Assembly: GCA_003013855.2 (NCBI GenBank)
Contig: PVNU02002357.1
Coordinates: 806,001-870,000 of the forward strand
Direction of reading: 5' to 3'
DNA from: Liriodendron chinense
Taxonomy: Eukaryota > Streptophyta > Magnoliopsida > Magnoliales > Magnoliaceae
Length of the DNA: 64,000 nucleotides
Made by a program: the position numbers and the translations under genes. The notes beneath the pieces are model-generated. The model was not told where the DNA came from. It made no database searches and was given only the letters and a program-made list of their open reading frames with translations. The number at the start of each line of letters is the position of its first letter. Position 1 is the first letter of the stretch. Below, in pieces: positions 21,065 through 33,587 of this stretch.

Positions 21065-23896
21065 TGTAACGCCCCAAAATTTAGACTCTCGTGGTGACAC
21101 GATTGACCAAATTTTTTGGTGTTAACTCATATGTGTTAAGGTGGCGTTTCCACACAATCACCTATAAACACATACATGTGTGGCATTCACATCATAATGA
21201 CGGAAAATTAATGTTCTTATTCCATAACTTTCTACTCTAGATTCTCAATCAAATGTATGAAAAGAAATCATGTCCAACTCAATGTTTTAGCTAGTGTCTC
21301 TCTAAGAGACTTATTACATAATCAAGGGAAATCAAAACTCTAATATGAAATTAAACAAAAACATCTTCATGCTACTTCGGCTTCATCGTCTGCCATTTGC
21401 TGCCACGAGCCTTCATACTCCTCACCTTGTAAATCGGCCTCATCTACTGGATCATTACCTGCAATGTTTGGAATGGTGTTTTAAAAACGCCGTCGCAGAA
21501 GGACGTGAGTTGCTCGCGATCAACTCAGTAAGGGTCATCCACCAAGAATAGTACAACAATATTTTAAACACAAAGAGCATACCCAATTCAAAACACACAT
21601 GAGAAATCTTGTTTAATGCAATGCATGATATGCATGCTCTAGATAAGGCACCCTGACTAATGAGACGGGACTTAATCCAACTCTTCTCACTAATCACTAG
21701 TCACTAGAGTCTACGATGAAGCAGGTAATTCCACAACTTCATGTCAACAAACCCAGCCAATGGAGGTGATAGCAACCCACCGCACTACCATAAGCTAGCG
21801 CCGTAGCGCCCGCAGGGCTGACCCACCAAATCGGGTCCCGTGCATGCATGATTAGTTTCATATTTATTTAAGTAGTTTAACATACAATCAATTTAATTAT
21901 GTTTAAGACCAACGGTCGCTCTTTACCCCATCCCACGGTTCATCATGACGTAGAATAGTCGTTTCCCTTCAACGGGGGCCAACCATGAAAGGATGTACAC
22001 ATCATAATCAAGACAAAGCACATGGCACGCAAATATCGACAATTTCTCAAGGATTCATCTCAAACACCCACTCTTAGATCCGTTGGCAACTCACCAACAA
22101 TACATTCATATGGCTTTGCCAAATTATTCCATCCAACACAATCCTCATGGTTCAATCCTCTTTAACGTACAATTATATTACTTATGGGGTAAAGGGCTTC
22201 GACCGATTAAACATCCGATGAGTAATCCCGTATCACATAACACTTTATTCATCATATATAACATAAGCATATAAACATCATCTCTTAAGCATAAACTTCA
22301 CATATATCTCATGTAGGCATGTATAATGTCATGATTTCACTTTCAAAACACACATCACACAATATGGTTCATATCAAATAAAAATTCAGCAAGAGTTTAT
22401 TAAAGTATTCCATACATCAACTCATGTTCACATGGAAAAATTCAATAATCATAGATCATATATAACAATGTAGCAAAAACTCCCTATATTATGCATAAGA
22501 TGGTTAAATAAATCAATATTATTGTGGCTATACTTTGAAGGAAATCCTTACCTCTAATATTGGTAGATTCGAGATATTGTTAGAGTCGTGAAAACCCTCC
22601 TAAGTTTAACCCTAACATGTTTAACATAAATTACATGGTTAGGATATGATCTTCACAAATGATCGCCTACGATTAGATCTCCATCTATGGTTAGAGAGTA
22701 GGGATAAATCTAGGAAATAGATGTGACTTACCACTTCTCAACAGCAGATCCAGAAAGAAAAGGAATAGCAACGTAGAAGCAACAACAAGAGAATGTGGGT
22801 TCTCCACTCTCTCTCTCCTCCCACGATCTCTCTCTCTTTACTTTCGATTTCTCTCTCTTTCTCTCTATTGTCGATCTTTCTCTCTCTTTCTTAGGGTTTT
22901 CTATAAAGTAGAGGACGTCTAGGGGAGCCATATATGGAGCCCCGTGGTCGATGCAACGTAAAATGGGATTGGTTTCCTAATTGGGGAAGGAAAGTAGTGG
23001 GTCCTCTTCTAACGACCTATGTCTCATGTAGACCGTCCAAGAGGAAGGTAGGGTCCATAAGAAGTTGTGGTTTCAATCCCAAGCACTCATGCAAAGAAAC
23101 GGCCTCGATCTATATCATTTTTTAAAGCAATGGCTTTGAATGGTGAGAGTGTAGTGGGCCGTATGGATCGAGGAAAGTAGCAAAACTTTGGGGGCATAGG
23201 TTTTAGTGGAGTACAAAACAGATGAGCGGAATGGATCTGGTTGTGGGGCCCATCCTGGAGGACGGTGTGGGTCACCAAGATGGCAGTGGGCGGACGCTGT
23301 TACAGCGTCCGCCGAAGAAGAAGGAAAAAAAGAAGAAGCTTTTACGTAACTTTTTATGTACGGAAATCGTGCGTAACGCACGGGCATGACAGGTGGGGTC
23401 CACTATGATGGATCAGAGTTTTTTGCTCCGTCCAATAGGTCGGTGAGATGAAAATAACCATTGACGTGAAATGTGGGACAATTCTTAGCTGAGGTGGGCC
23501 ATTTATTGGCTATTTTCTGATCGGGACATTTGTCCTATGATCTAAGGGCCAAAATTTGACATGTACGGTTATTTTGGGCCTAATAGAGTTCTCCTAAAGT
23601 TTCAACCTAAACGGATCGTGGAAAATTAGTTTACTTAAAACGTGGGGTTTATTTAGTGGCATTTTTGTAATAAACATAAAACGAAGAGTTTCTCAAAATC
23701 TGATGCTTCTATACTATTCCAAAGATTATTGTAGGCAACTTTTACAAAAGGATCTCTCTTTGATTTTCCGCGGATGAGTTGTTATGAATTTTTCAAATTT
23801 AAATTTTGAATAAAAATTAAATAATCAAATAATTAAATAAATACGTAAATAAATTGATAAATAAATAAATTTATACTAAAAATACGGGGTGTTACA
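21065..23896 (-). repeat. 5' LTR of the Tekay element
   Basis: 2832 bp. On the minus strand it begins TGTAACACCCC and ends GGGGCGTTACA. A likely promoter lies near 22928-22938, where ccatatatgg sits about 30 bases upstream (minus strand) of a CT/GA-rich leader containing 'aaaccctaag', a common plant 5' UTR phrase. The promoter call is inference. Confidence 0.92.
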
Positions 23897-24235
23897 CCAA
23901 ATCTCAAGTGGACCATGCCACGAGCAGCAGTGGGAATAATGATTTCCACCGTTGAAACCTTCCCAGGCCCTACAGTGATGTTTATTTGTCATCCAACCTG
24001 TTCATAAGATCACATGGATATGGATGAAGGGAAAACACAAATATCAGCTTGATCTAAAACTTTTGTGTCCTCTGAGAATTTTTCAATGGTAGACATTAAG
24101 TTCACATGTTTCTTGTGGTGTGGTCCACTTTAGATTTTAATATGCTTCATTTTTTGGCACCATACCTAAAATTTTCTGCTAAGATCGATGGACGGAGTGG
24201 ATAAATCACCGTGGGCCCCAAAGAGGCTAGCGTGC
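23897..24235. mobile_element. Right part of the MITE split by the Tekay element
   Basis: Continues from 2475. The order of phrases ('tctcaagtggaccatgcc', 'atttgtcatccaacctg', 'tcagcttgat', 'gtggtgtggtccac', 'gatggacggagtgg', 'gtgggcccc') is the same as in 42685-43122 read in reverse. The last ~20 bases are degenerate compared with that copy. Confidence 0.75.
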
Positions 24236-24280
24236 GGAATTACTCAGTATGCAATCTGCTTCCAGGGGGCGTGATTGAAT

Positions 24281-24770
24281 TAGGTGTTACCCCGGGAACA
24301 GCTTAGTGGGTGTTACCCCACCGTATGGCCCACATGGATGATATTTTGTATATCCATGCCGTCCATCTGTTTCTACAGCCCATTTTAGGATTGCGTTCCA
24401 AAAATTATGTAGATCCAAATCTCAAGTGGACCATAACACTAGAAATAGTGTGATTGAGTGCCCCACCATTAAAAATTCCAAAGAGCCCACCGTAAGGTTT
24501 TTGTAATGTTTATTTGCAATCCAAGCTCTTGATAATGTCAATAAAGTCTTGATGAAGGGAAAATACAAAGATCAGCTTGATCCAAAACTTCTGTGTCCTC
24601 TGAGAATTTTTCAATGGTAGACATTCAGTTCACACTTTTCTTGTGGTGTGGTCCACTCTAGATTTTGATATGCTTCATTTTTTGGCACCGTACCAAAATT
24701 TTTTTGTTAAGATGGATGGACGGAGTAGATAAAATACGTAAATCACTGTGGGCCCCACGGAGTTTACTCC
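24281..24770. mobile_element. GGGCCCAC foldback MITE, mosaic
   Basis: The left end starts ggtgttacccc, and the right end finishes 'ggagtttactcc' like the family at 42685. The two ends therefore belong to different subfamilies, which suggests a recombinant or nested copy. No coding capacity. Confidence 0.55.
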
Positions 24771-24904
24771 TATTATTTAGATGCAAGCCAAAGATTATGC
24801 TAATTTGATTATCTGAATATCGATTGGTGGGCATTTATTGGACAGTTAAAAATGAAAAAAAATATCCAAGGGCCTGTTTCAGGAGAGCAGACCACGGCCT
24901 CAGG

Positions 24905-25340
24905 GTGTGGCCCTTATAGTGGAGCGCACCTTGATGTATGTATTATGTATCCACACTGTCCATCGTGCTGTATGTATTATGTATCCTTTTTACAGATCAC
25001 TTTATGACATTATTCGAAAAATGAAATAGGTCCAATTATTAGGTGTACCATACCATAGGAAACAGTGTCGATCGACCATTAATGGGCCACAAAAGTTTTG
25101 GATCAAGCTGATATTTGTTTTTTCCCTTCATCCTGGACGGTAAATAAACAATATGGAAGTTTTTAATGGTAGGACGGTCAATCACCATTGTTTCTTATGG
25201 TATGATCCACCCGATAATTGGATCTTCTTCAAATTTTTAAATAATGCCCTAAATTGTCTTGAAAAACAGATGGACGGTGTGGATGCATAATACATACATC
25301 AAGGTGGTCCCCATGGTAACTCCACGGTAAGGGCCGCACC
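24905..25340. mobile_element. Foldback MITE with matched ends
   Basis: The left end gtgtggccctta and right end taagggccgcacc are imperfect inverted repeats. The arms continue inward through 'ccttgatgtatgtatta' and its complement. About 436 bp. No clear target duplication was identified. Confidence 0.65.
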
Positions 25341-26190
25341 ATCTTAGGTGAGGCTATGATCTTATCAAAATCACTCTTTAATTTTATCATCCATTAGTCT
25401 ACACTAAACGGATAACTAATTTGCTTTATGATCTATCTATGGTGGGGCATCCATTAGTCATTTGCAAGCCACATGTACGATTTCCCGGTGCATGTGCATG
25501 AACCATCATACTCTTCCAAGGTATGGATTCCTAAATTGTGCTCTTGGACGCTGGACGGTCTAATCTATGAGAATTTTGAGGTTTGGATATTCTACCGTAT
25601 GGATGACCCGATGAGTGGTGTAGATCTCATCCAGTGGACCATGCACGTATCGTTCCTTGCGTTCCTCTTCAAGTCGGTATAAGCGAAAAAAGCATTAAAA
25701 ATGATTGAATGCCCACTATTGAAAACCTCATAGGGCCCACTATAATGTTTATTTGATATCCAACCTCTTAAATAGGGCAAAAGTCCAAATATCAATTTCA
25801 TCCAAAACTTTCGTGGCCTCGAAGAAGCTTTTAATGGTGGACATTTAATTAACATCGTTTCTTGTGATTGGGTCCATCTGATCGAGATTTAGATCTACTT
25901 GAGATTTGGACTCATACCATAAAATGATCTGGGAAAATGTATAGATGGCGTGAATGAAACACATACATTATGGTGGAACCATAGAAATGGTACACTTCAG
26001 ACAGGCAATTTGGAATTTTTAATGGTGAGGCACTAAATTACCATTATTTCTTATGATGTGGTCCACTTTAGATTTGGATCTATCTTAATTTTGGGCTCAT
26101 ACCATAAAATAATTTGAAAAAATGTATGGATGGTGTGGATGAAACACATACATCATGGTAGGGCCCATAGAGCACCGATCAGTACTAACT
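25341..26190. repeat. Further GGGCCCAC-family MITE fragments
   Basis: Two or more overlapping fragments: 25600-25990 ('tccaacctctta', 'atgaaacacatacat') and 26010-26190 ('gtggtccactttagatttgg'). The shared phrases mark them as the same group. No gene. Confidence 0.5.
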
Positions 26191-27487
26191 AGTGGCTAGT
26201 CAGGGTCACTAGCCAATCCATGCACACTACTTTAACCATGTGAGTACCAAGTTGAAATATTTTATGTATATTAGATCCCATTCATCTGTTCTTAAATATC
26301 ATTTTATGATGCCATACCAAATCTCAAGACTTAAAATCTAAATCTCAACAGCTAAATTAGAGTTTAGGGTCCAATGACTGCACATTTCTTGGATTTTCAT
26401 AAGGTCAGCAAGTCCCAATGCAATTTTGAACAAAACATTTGGATCAATTTAGAATTCCGATCCAGTAATTACTTTATTCTACTCATCAATATCTTCGATT
26501 TGACTAGTCAGTACTCACCTTGATCGGATTTCGAATGAGAAAGATATTAGGCGGACAAAATTGATCAACAATAGATTTGACTAAAATTTAATCTAAACGT
26601 TTGAAGTCATTTACTATTCAATCTTGACCGATCAGATTGTCCAAAATCTGTCTAGATCTAGATAAACTGATCGTGCCCATTTAAAGAGTGTTTTGGACGG
26701 ATCTAATTCGTTTCATGTCAGATTAGACTGGATTTTGTTCTATAACCTATTCAGCACGTTCCAAATATATTTGACCGTTCAGATCAACTTTAGGATTTCC
26801 TGATCATAGAATTGAATCAATCTCATCATTATAAGTTATTCTTGTAATTACACATCATTATACTTAGGCCCTCATTTTTTATACAAGTGAACTTGTGGGT
26901 ATGCATAAACCAATATGATAAGCTCAATGACTATAATTTTTTATTTTCAACCATTCAATAAATGTCCACTAGTAAATTTTGTCCACTCATTTCAAATTTC
27001 TCAATTTTTTTCAATCTCCAAACATTTCAATTTTTTTAAAAAGCTTAATCTGTTTCTTTAAAATCTTAGTCTTTTTTAAAATCCCAATTGTTTTTTTTTT
27101 CAAACTTTTGAACTTTTTCAAACTTATCATAAAACGTTTTTTTTTCAAATTTATCAATTCCATTCAAACATATCAATTTTTTCAAGATTTAATTTTTTAA
27201 AATGTTTTTTTTAATTTCAATTGTTTTTTCAAAATCTTTTTTTTTTTCAAACATTGCAAAAAAATTTCCAAACTTTTAAACTTTTTCCTTTCTGAAAATC
27301 ACAATTTTTTAAAATATTTAATTTTCTTATTCAAAATGTTAATTTTTTTGTCAAAACCTCAGTGATTTTTTAAATCTTAATGGTTTTTTTAAATCTCAAA
27401 ATTTCTCAAATATCGCCCATTTTCTTTTTTCAAAATCCTAGTTTTCTTTTTTTTTTTTTCAAAATCATAATTTTTTTAATGTTGGAT
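26191..27487. other. No gene; AT-rich DNA ending in a T-rich tract
   Basis: 26191-26940 has no recognisable feature. 26940-27487 is strongly T-rich with repeated 'caatttttt', 'caaaatct' and similar motifs, low-complexity DNA that gives meaningless Phe/Lys/Ile frames. The tract may be interior sequence of the CACTA element whose end follows. Confidence 0.55.
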
Positions 27488-27937
27488 TTTCGAGAATTTG
27501 ACAGTTCTAAACCGTCGACGTTTTCCCCGCTACTGTCATAATTCGACGGTAATTTAAGGCGCTATATTCGACGGCTTTAGACCGTCGAATTTTTTCGCGC
27601 GCTAATTTTCGACTCTGCTAATTCGAGGGTCATTAACCGTCGAATTTAAATCCTTGAATTCGACGACTTTAGACCGTCGAATGTTTTCGCACGTTAATTC
27701 GACTGAGATAATTCGACTGTCAGTAACAGTCGAATTTCAGGTCCTAAATTCGATGTCTTTAGACCGTCGAATTTTTTTGCACGTTAATTTCGACTGAGAT
27801 AATTCGACTGTCAGTAACAGTCGAATTTCAGGTCCTAAATTCGACTGCTTTAGACCGTCGAATTTTTTCGCGCGGAATATTCGACGGTTCAGGACCGTCG
27901 AATGGCGGAGTCGAATTTAGCGCTTTTTCGCATAGTG
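27488..27937 (-). mobile_element. CACTA transposon terminus with subterminal repeats, family 1
   Basis: Read on the minus strand from 27937 it begins CACTATGCGAAAAAG. The next ~450 bases are filled with inverted copies of attcgacggt / accgtcgaat, the subterminal repeat pattern of plant CACTA (En/Spm) elements to which TNPA-like proteins bind. Two neighbouring ~100-base blocks (27690-27840) are nearly identical, showing tandem expansion. No opposite terminus of this family was found, so the element is truncated or its other end has decayed. Confidence 0.75.
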
Positions 27938-28147
27938 AGAAGTCACATCCGACACCGACTCGGAGCCCAATTCTAGATCTGTCACGACATTTGGACACGA
28001 CGATGAGGGTCCACCTACTGATCCCTTTGGCCCTGCCTCTTGAGGGTAAGGAGTGTAGGGCAGTAGCAGGTTTGTAGTCCCCATGACGGCCAATAAAAGC
28101 CGATAGTGCTTGGCTCCCCACGCCGAATCAGGCATCCCTTGGTTCAC
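27938..28147 (-). pseudogene. Unrecognised coding-like fragment cut by the CACTA end
   Basis: On the minus strand a frame from 28147 to 27938 reads a mixed-composition peptide including 'SAWGAKHYRLLLAV', 'PYTPYPQEAGPKG' and 'VTDLELGSESVSDVTS', then runs straight into CACTATGCG. Composition is more protein-like than the neighbouring DNA, but I do not recognise a family. It could be part of another transposon's gene. The CACTA insertion appears to have interrupted it. Confidence 0.35.
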
Positions 28148-28180
28148 ATCGCCGTCTTGCTTAGGTCCTTTACAAAAAAA

Positions 28181-30070
28181 AAATTCAAAAAAAAATCAGA
28201 AGTTCCAAAAGCTAAAAACACCAAATATTTTAAAATTCCAAAAAAAAATAGAAAATCTTTCAAAGAAAAAAAAAAAAAAAAAAAACAGAAATCTTTCAAA
28301 AATCTTTCAAATGTCAAGTGTCTTTATCAAAGCACTTGAGTATGAAGTTGACTCATATGATTTTGATCTAGAGTTGAACTTCAAACTCAAGGGTCTGGAC
28401 AAAGCCAAATAATGTGGAAAATGGTGAGCTGACTCCCGAACTAAGAGGGTCTCCTTGAAAGTTCAAACCAAAAGCCAAAGTCATCTTGAAAATTTTCAAA
28501 ATTATAAACTTAGAATCACCCAAAGCCTTTATGGAAGTGTGCATTGAGAATCCTTGTCCCTGGAAGATAAGCAGAGAACGATCGAACTCTTAAAATCATG
28601 ACTGCCCAATTTGACATCTTAGGAAGACTTGTCCGAACTCAATCAAAGGCTTATCCAAATCTTGGAATCAAGTTTATTAAGAAGATGCTGCTAAGACTAT
28701 GCTTGCATTCCATGCTGGAGTATGCGACTAAACGAATGATCAGAGAAATCTCGTTGCTCGATGAATACAAGATTGCTGCCAACATGTCAGAAAATACTTC
28801 AAGTGTCAGCAGCATGCACATCGAATCCATGTATGCGCTTCAAAACCCTACAACCTGACAATGCTCCAGCTATTCCCTGCACGAGGTATCTACATTAACG
28901 GAAAGATCAACTCGACATCATCTAACAATTGATTACTTTACAAAGAGGAAGGATGTAACATTTTGATCTCGCGCGATAATTCTCATGAAGAATGACATCA
29001 TAAATTGTTAAGGGTTCCCACATGCTATCAACATTGGCAATGGGACGTCCTTCAAAATCTAAGGATGGAGGAGTTCCTCGAGAAGCTTAAAATCAAAAGA
29101 CAGACCTACAAGTTCGAGCCAAAATCATGTCACCGTGAGTGCTGATGAAGAATGAAGCCAAAGAAAGAAAAGTCATATTGGGTTTACAACAAGCACTGCC
29201 ATATCTATCGGACTCAAGGGGCAAGGCCCAAGGATCAGAGAAGTTCTTCTAGGAGGCGTCCTTCCGACTCACTAACATGAGGGGTGGATCTTTCTAAGTT
29301 AATCAATGCCGACAACGTGAAAATCTCTCACAGGTAAGCCAATCCAACCTTAGCAAGAGTTACATTAGTAGAGTTGAAGTCAAGAGGTTAGGGCTTAAAC
29401 CTCTAAGAAATCCTTCCCGTCTACCGATAAGTGTTCCAAATAAAGGGTTCAAAAGCCTAAGAAAAAAAAGAGAAAAAAAGGGAATAAAGCAAAACAAAAG
29501 AAAAAAAAGTAAAATATGGGTTAAAAATTGGGGACACGCAACCCAAAAAATACATCCAGTCCATCCATCCACCTTAGAAGGGTCTGTAGCTAAGGCCGAC
29601 AGCTCTGCCATTGTGACTTAAGATAAGGGTTGAAAGGCTACCATCGGTCGACAACGATGGATTCCCGACTCTAGCCGCCTCATTTATCCAAAAAAAAAAG
29701 AAAAGAAAAAAGAAAAAGATGTGCCAAACAAAAGGGCAGAGTGAAAACCCAAAAAGATACTCTGAGTAAAAACAGTGGGCATATAGCGGACTTGGTGAAA
29801 TCCCGAAAGGGCGCCAAGGTTAAAAACAGCACAGTTGCAAAGGGGCAGGCAAGATCAAATATCCGGGACGTGGTGAAAATCCAAAAAGGGCGCCACGGGC
29901 AAAAATGACGGGCAAGCCGGACGTGGTGAAAATTCGAAAGGGCGCTGCGAGTAATAATGGCTAAAAAAAAGGTAGGTACATGAAATATCCAGTTGATACG
30001 AAGATTTAATCGAAGTAACAGCCATGACTCGAGAATTATTTTATGCTCTGTCCAAGTTCTAGGGGCAGGA
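28181..30070 (+). mobile_element. 3' internal region of a Tat/Ogre-type Ty3/gypsy element
   Basis: No pol domain can be read. The assignment comes from the downstream LTR and from three imperfect repeats of 'acgtggtgaaaat..gaaagggcgc' (29788, 29865, 29918), a phrase typical of the 3' non-coding part of Tat/Ogre elements. It ends with the purine-rich 'ctaggggcagga', a likely polypurine tract. The frame at 28598-28858 has no recognised domain. A-rich runs near 28170-28300 are low complexity. Confidence 0.5.
29788..29946 (+). repeat. Three imperfect 'gtggtgaaaa...gggcgc' repeats
   Basis: Copies at about 29788, 29865 and 29918 share 'ggacgtggtgaaaat' and 'gaaagggcgcc' with a few changes. Spacing is uneven (77 and 53 bases). 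Confidence 0.75.
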
Positions 30071-31539
30071 TACCATTGCGCACTATCTTAAGAGGTCCAG
30101 GACCCTTGGTGAACCGTTAAAAAAACTAAAATAACATCAGCTGATTCAAATATTCTGATTCCTATATCTAAAAGAAAAAGTCCAAATCACATACAGACAG
30201 ACAAGTACATGGCACAAATTTTCATTTCATGCATGATTTACATACATATTGTTTTCAAAAAAAGAAAAAAAAATTCATTTTTCCTTATATATATGCAAAT
30301 ATATATGCAAAAAAAATAAAAAATCTTACAGGGCTTTCAAAATAAACATCCTCCAGCCAACTCGCGAAGTGCCTCGTACAAGCATCTTTCTCTTGATCAT
30401 TCCTCTTAGAAGGTAAATATATCTCTTCCTACTTTAATGCTTCAATCCTTTTGCTAAAGTGTTTTCTCTCCTCGTAGGTACCAGAAGGCAATATATGATC
30501 AGCCCATCAATGTCCATCATGACCCCAACTCCATCATCAATCACACCATCTATATGGCCCACACTTGAGAAAGGCATAACCTCGCCCATGGCCACTCTTT
30601 CAAATTCATCTCTACCATTTAATCCATTATCAAAGGCCCCACCAACTAAATCTGAAATTTTAGCAAGATACACATTAATGGAGACATTCAAGACCTCTCC
30701 AACCGCCTCATTCAATCCACCATCAATGCCCCCATTCAATACATCATCTACCCCCTCCATTAAGGACATATTGCCTCCATTAAAGCCCTATTGAAGATCT
30801 AAGGCATGGGACCAACCAACTTCAGTAAAAAGGCCCCTAAATCTCCACCATCCATTGCCCAAGAAAGGATAAAACAAAGAAGAGATAAAAGGAGAAGAAG
30901 AGAGGAGACAAAAAGGGAAATCATGGCTGAAATCAAAAGCAGGTACGAGGAATGAAGGGGACAAGCACCGGTTGAATGTTCCAACTGTCCGAACCAGAGC
31001 AGGCCAAAGCTGCTCATGAACAGAAGGACATGTGGTCGCCACTGGGCCGCCCGTACAGATGCTCAGCCTCTCCCTTCACAGGATTGGCTTCGCAACCCGT
31101 TGTTAGGTGAGATCTGTCAGGCCACCTCAACAGATGGCCTTCTGAAGGCCGCCCTTACCTCCGATTCGCTCCAAATTTGGATAGAGGCTTAACCAAACCA
31201 TTTGAAGCATTCCTCACAAGTCAAATCATGAAAAGATACGTTCAAAATGGGTATGCACAGTCCAAAGAGGACAAAGTTGAGCAAGTGGTGTCCACAAGCA
31301 ATCCAAATAGTTCAAAAGCCGAACCATCATGATCTAAACCTTTAAAGAGCTTCCTCAAGTTACGAATCTCAAAGATCAAGGGTCCAATCATCAAGATCTG
31401 GCTTCCAAGTATGAGAATAGACGTACAAAAGGGCCTACATGGCCCATTCAAGAAATTCGGACCACTCAGATCAAAATCAACCCTGTCAAAAGCCAAACAT
31501 AGTAAGGTAAGTATGCTTGTCGAATAAAAACCAACATTG

Positions 31540-32245
31540 ATCTCAGCCGTCCAAAGTCATGATTTGATGACCCGAGTAATCCTCGAAATACGTCAGAAAT
31601 TTCCAACCCTAATTCGTACAAAGTTTTTGGTTTGAAGACCTTAAACTACATAAGGATCAACATCCCGAGAGATTTTTAATAAAAACAGTATCAATTTCTA
31701 CCATCTCAGTCATAATTCGACGATCCAGATTATTTTAAAAAAATACAAAAAATGCACCATCATCTGTACAAAGTTTTGGTCCGAAGACCTTAAACTACTT
31801 CGGGATCTAGGTCCCAAGGGATTTTTAATAAAAACTGGCATCGATCTAAACCGCTTGAGCCAAGATCTAATGACCTGGATCATTTCGGAAAAAGCATAAA
31901 AAGAATGTATTTTCAGCATGAACATACTTTTGGTCCGGAGACCTTAAATTACACTGGGATTAACTTCTCAAGGGATTTTCTTACTTTTAACAAAAAATCA
32001 GCATCAATTTCGGCCCTTTAAGTCAAGGTTTGATGACCCGGATCATTTCAATACTACCAAAAATATTTTAAGCTTTCTATAAAAGCCAACACCAATCTCG
32101 ACCTCTCGAGTCAAGGTCTGGAACTTTCTAAAAAATAAACAAAAAAATTTAGCTCTGATTGTAACTGCATAGATCTATCCCCAGCGGTCCGAAAACCTTA
32201 AATTACACTGGGATTAACTTCTCAGGGGCTTTCTTTCCTAACCTA
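31540..32245 (+). repeat. Degenerate tandem repeat, unit about 150 bp
   Basis: The phrase 'gaagaccttaaactac' or close variants recur at about 31629, 31778, 31932 and 32186, each followed by a 'gggat...agggatttt' segment and a 'catcaatttc...gtcaaggt' segment. The unit is ~150 bases with one copy partly lost. Confidence 0.65.
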
Positions 32246-33516
32246 TTCTAGACATGGCTGACATTTGATTGTACGGGTGTCCAGAGTTCTCTAAACAGGT
32301 AAGGGCTGAGGCGAGCAGAGCATCGCAATCCTGTTTGTGTTAAATGCATCGTGATAGACGACCTTGATTTGGAAGTCGTTGTTGAATCTGACGGATGTTC
32401 CCTGTTCCTAAAACTCATGAAGGGGATTAAGGCAGTTAGGAGGTGAAGCGCACCCTCACGGAATTGTTAGCAACATAAGACCCCAAACTGGATTGATAAA
32501 GGGAAATGTGAGGATGTAACTCATTTTGTGACCAAAGGAGTCCGTCGGACGATAAATGGTCTATGTGTATTACACATGAGGAACATGCAACTTTATGGGT
32601 ATGTTGACTGAAAACCCCCAATCCCTTCATCCGAAGATTAAAACTACGGCACTTAACTATGTGAGACTCGTCTTGCTCGCTAACGTAAACGTAAAATGGA
32701 TCGGGTGCCTTACCAGCAGTAGAAGCTGGAAGTGGATGAAAATTCCACACCTTTTCCTGCATTTTAGAAAATCCAACAAAACACCAATACATTGCAAAAT
32801 TAGCCTTCAAAATCATAAAAAATATTTCCTTTGTTTTCAATAACACCGATCTTCATCCTGACTACTCAAGAAGAGATTCAAATCAGATATTTACAAAACC
32901 ACAAATACATTTCTACTGTTTTTTATAACACCAATCTCCATCCTGACCACTCAAGTAAAGATTCGGATCAATACTTGCAAAAATCACAAAAATTGTCACT
33001 ATCTCCAACAAAGCGCTTTAGGAATCTCGAACTCCACTCATCCACCTCACAGTATTGGGATGACGAATCCGATCATCCATAAATTAGAATCTTGACCAAA
33101 ACTAGCAACCAGACACCATCCCAATCGCATCCATTCTCCAGAAGAACATTTTGAGGTTACAACCCAAAACCTCTTTCATCCATCCCCAACAACAAACGAA
33201 ACAGCATCCTGGGATGATGGACCTAATCAACCACGGGTTGGGATCTTGACCAACCCGCTAACCAAACATCTGCTTAAAAAAGAAAATCTCTAAGGAAAAA
33301 AAAATCTTATAAGCAATATGCTCAAATTCTTTACATCCCCAGCAAAGGCAAAATCATTAAACTGAAAGAGAATGAGCTAAACCATGCATCCACATACATC
33401 AGCATCCATTGCATCAATCATTATGTTTACCTACTTTCAAAATAAAAGTCGGTTAGTCGAAGACCCCACAGGCATCCCCAGTGGAGGTAAGTGCAAACCA
33501 GATTTCCTTTTCAAAA

Positions 33517-33518
<2 letters not shown>

Positions 33519-33584
<66 letters not shown>
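33519..33584. repeat. Compound (CA)n-(TA)n microsatellite
   Basis: About 19 CA units followed directly by about 14 AT units. The His/Thr/Tyr/Ile translation across it is an artefact. Confidence 0.95.

Positions 33585-33587
<3 letters not shown>

Larger units (their letters stand above)
2476..23896 (-). mobile_element. Tekay/Del-type Ty3/gypsy chromovirus, defective, with a nested Athila element
   Basis: A complete but decayed LTR retrotransposon on the minus strand. Two LTRs (2476-5326 and 21065-23896) start and end tgtaac...gttaca on the plus strand and are flanked by a perfect 5-bp duplication ccaaa (2471-2475 and 23897-23901). Reading minus strand from the right: 5' LTR, initiator-Met primer site, gag, protease, RT, RNase H, integrase with C-terminal chromodomain, polypurine tract, 3' LTR. 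Long LTRs, that domain order and the chromodomain are typical of Tekay/Del chromoviruses. Every gene has stops or frameshifts. Gag is interrupted by the 10.2 kb Athila element at 9128-19309. Clade assignment is by family knowledge, without a tree. Confidence 0.9.

Noticed and set aside
30434..30794. Overlapping 111-residue frames on both strands
   Set aside because: Low-complexity DNA inside the Tat/Ogre LTR. No domain or coding signature.
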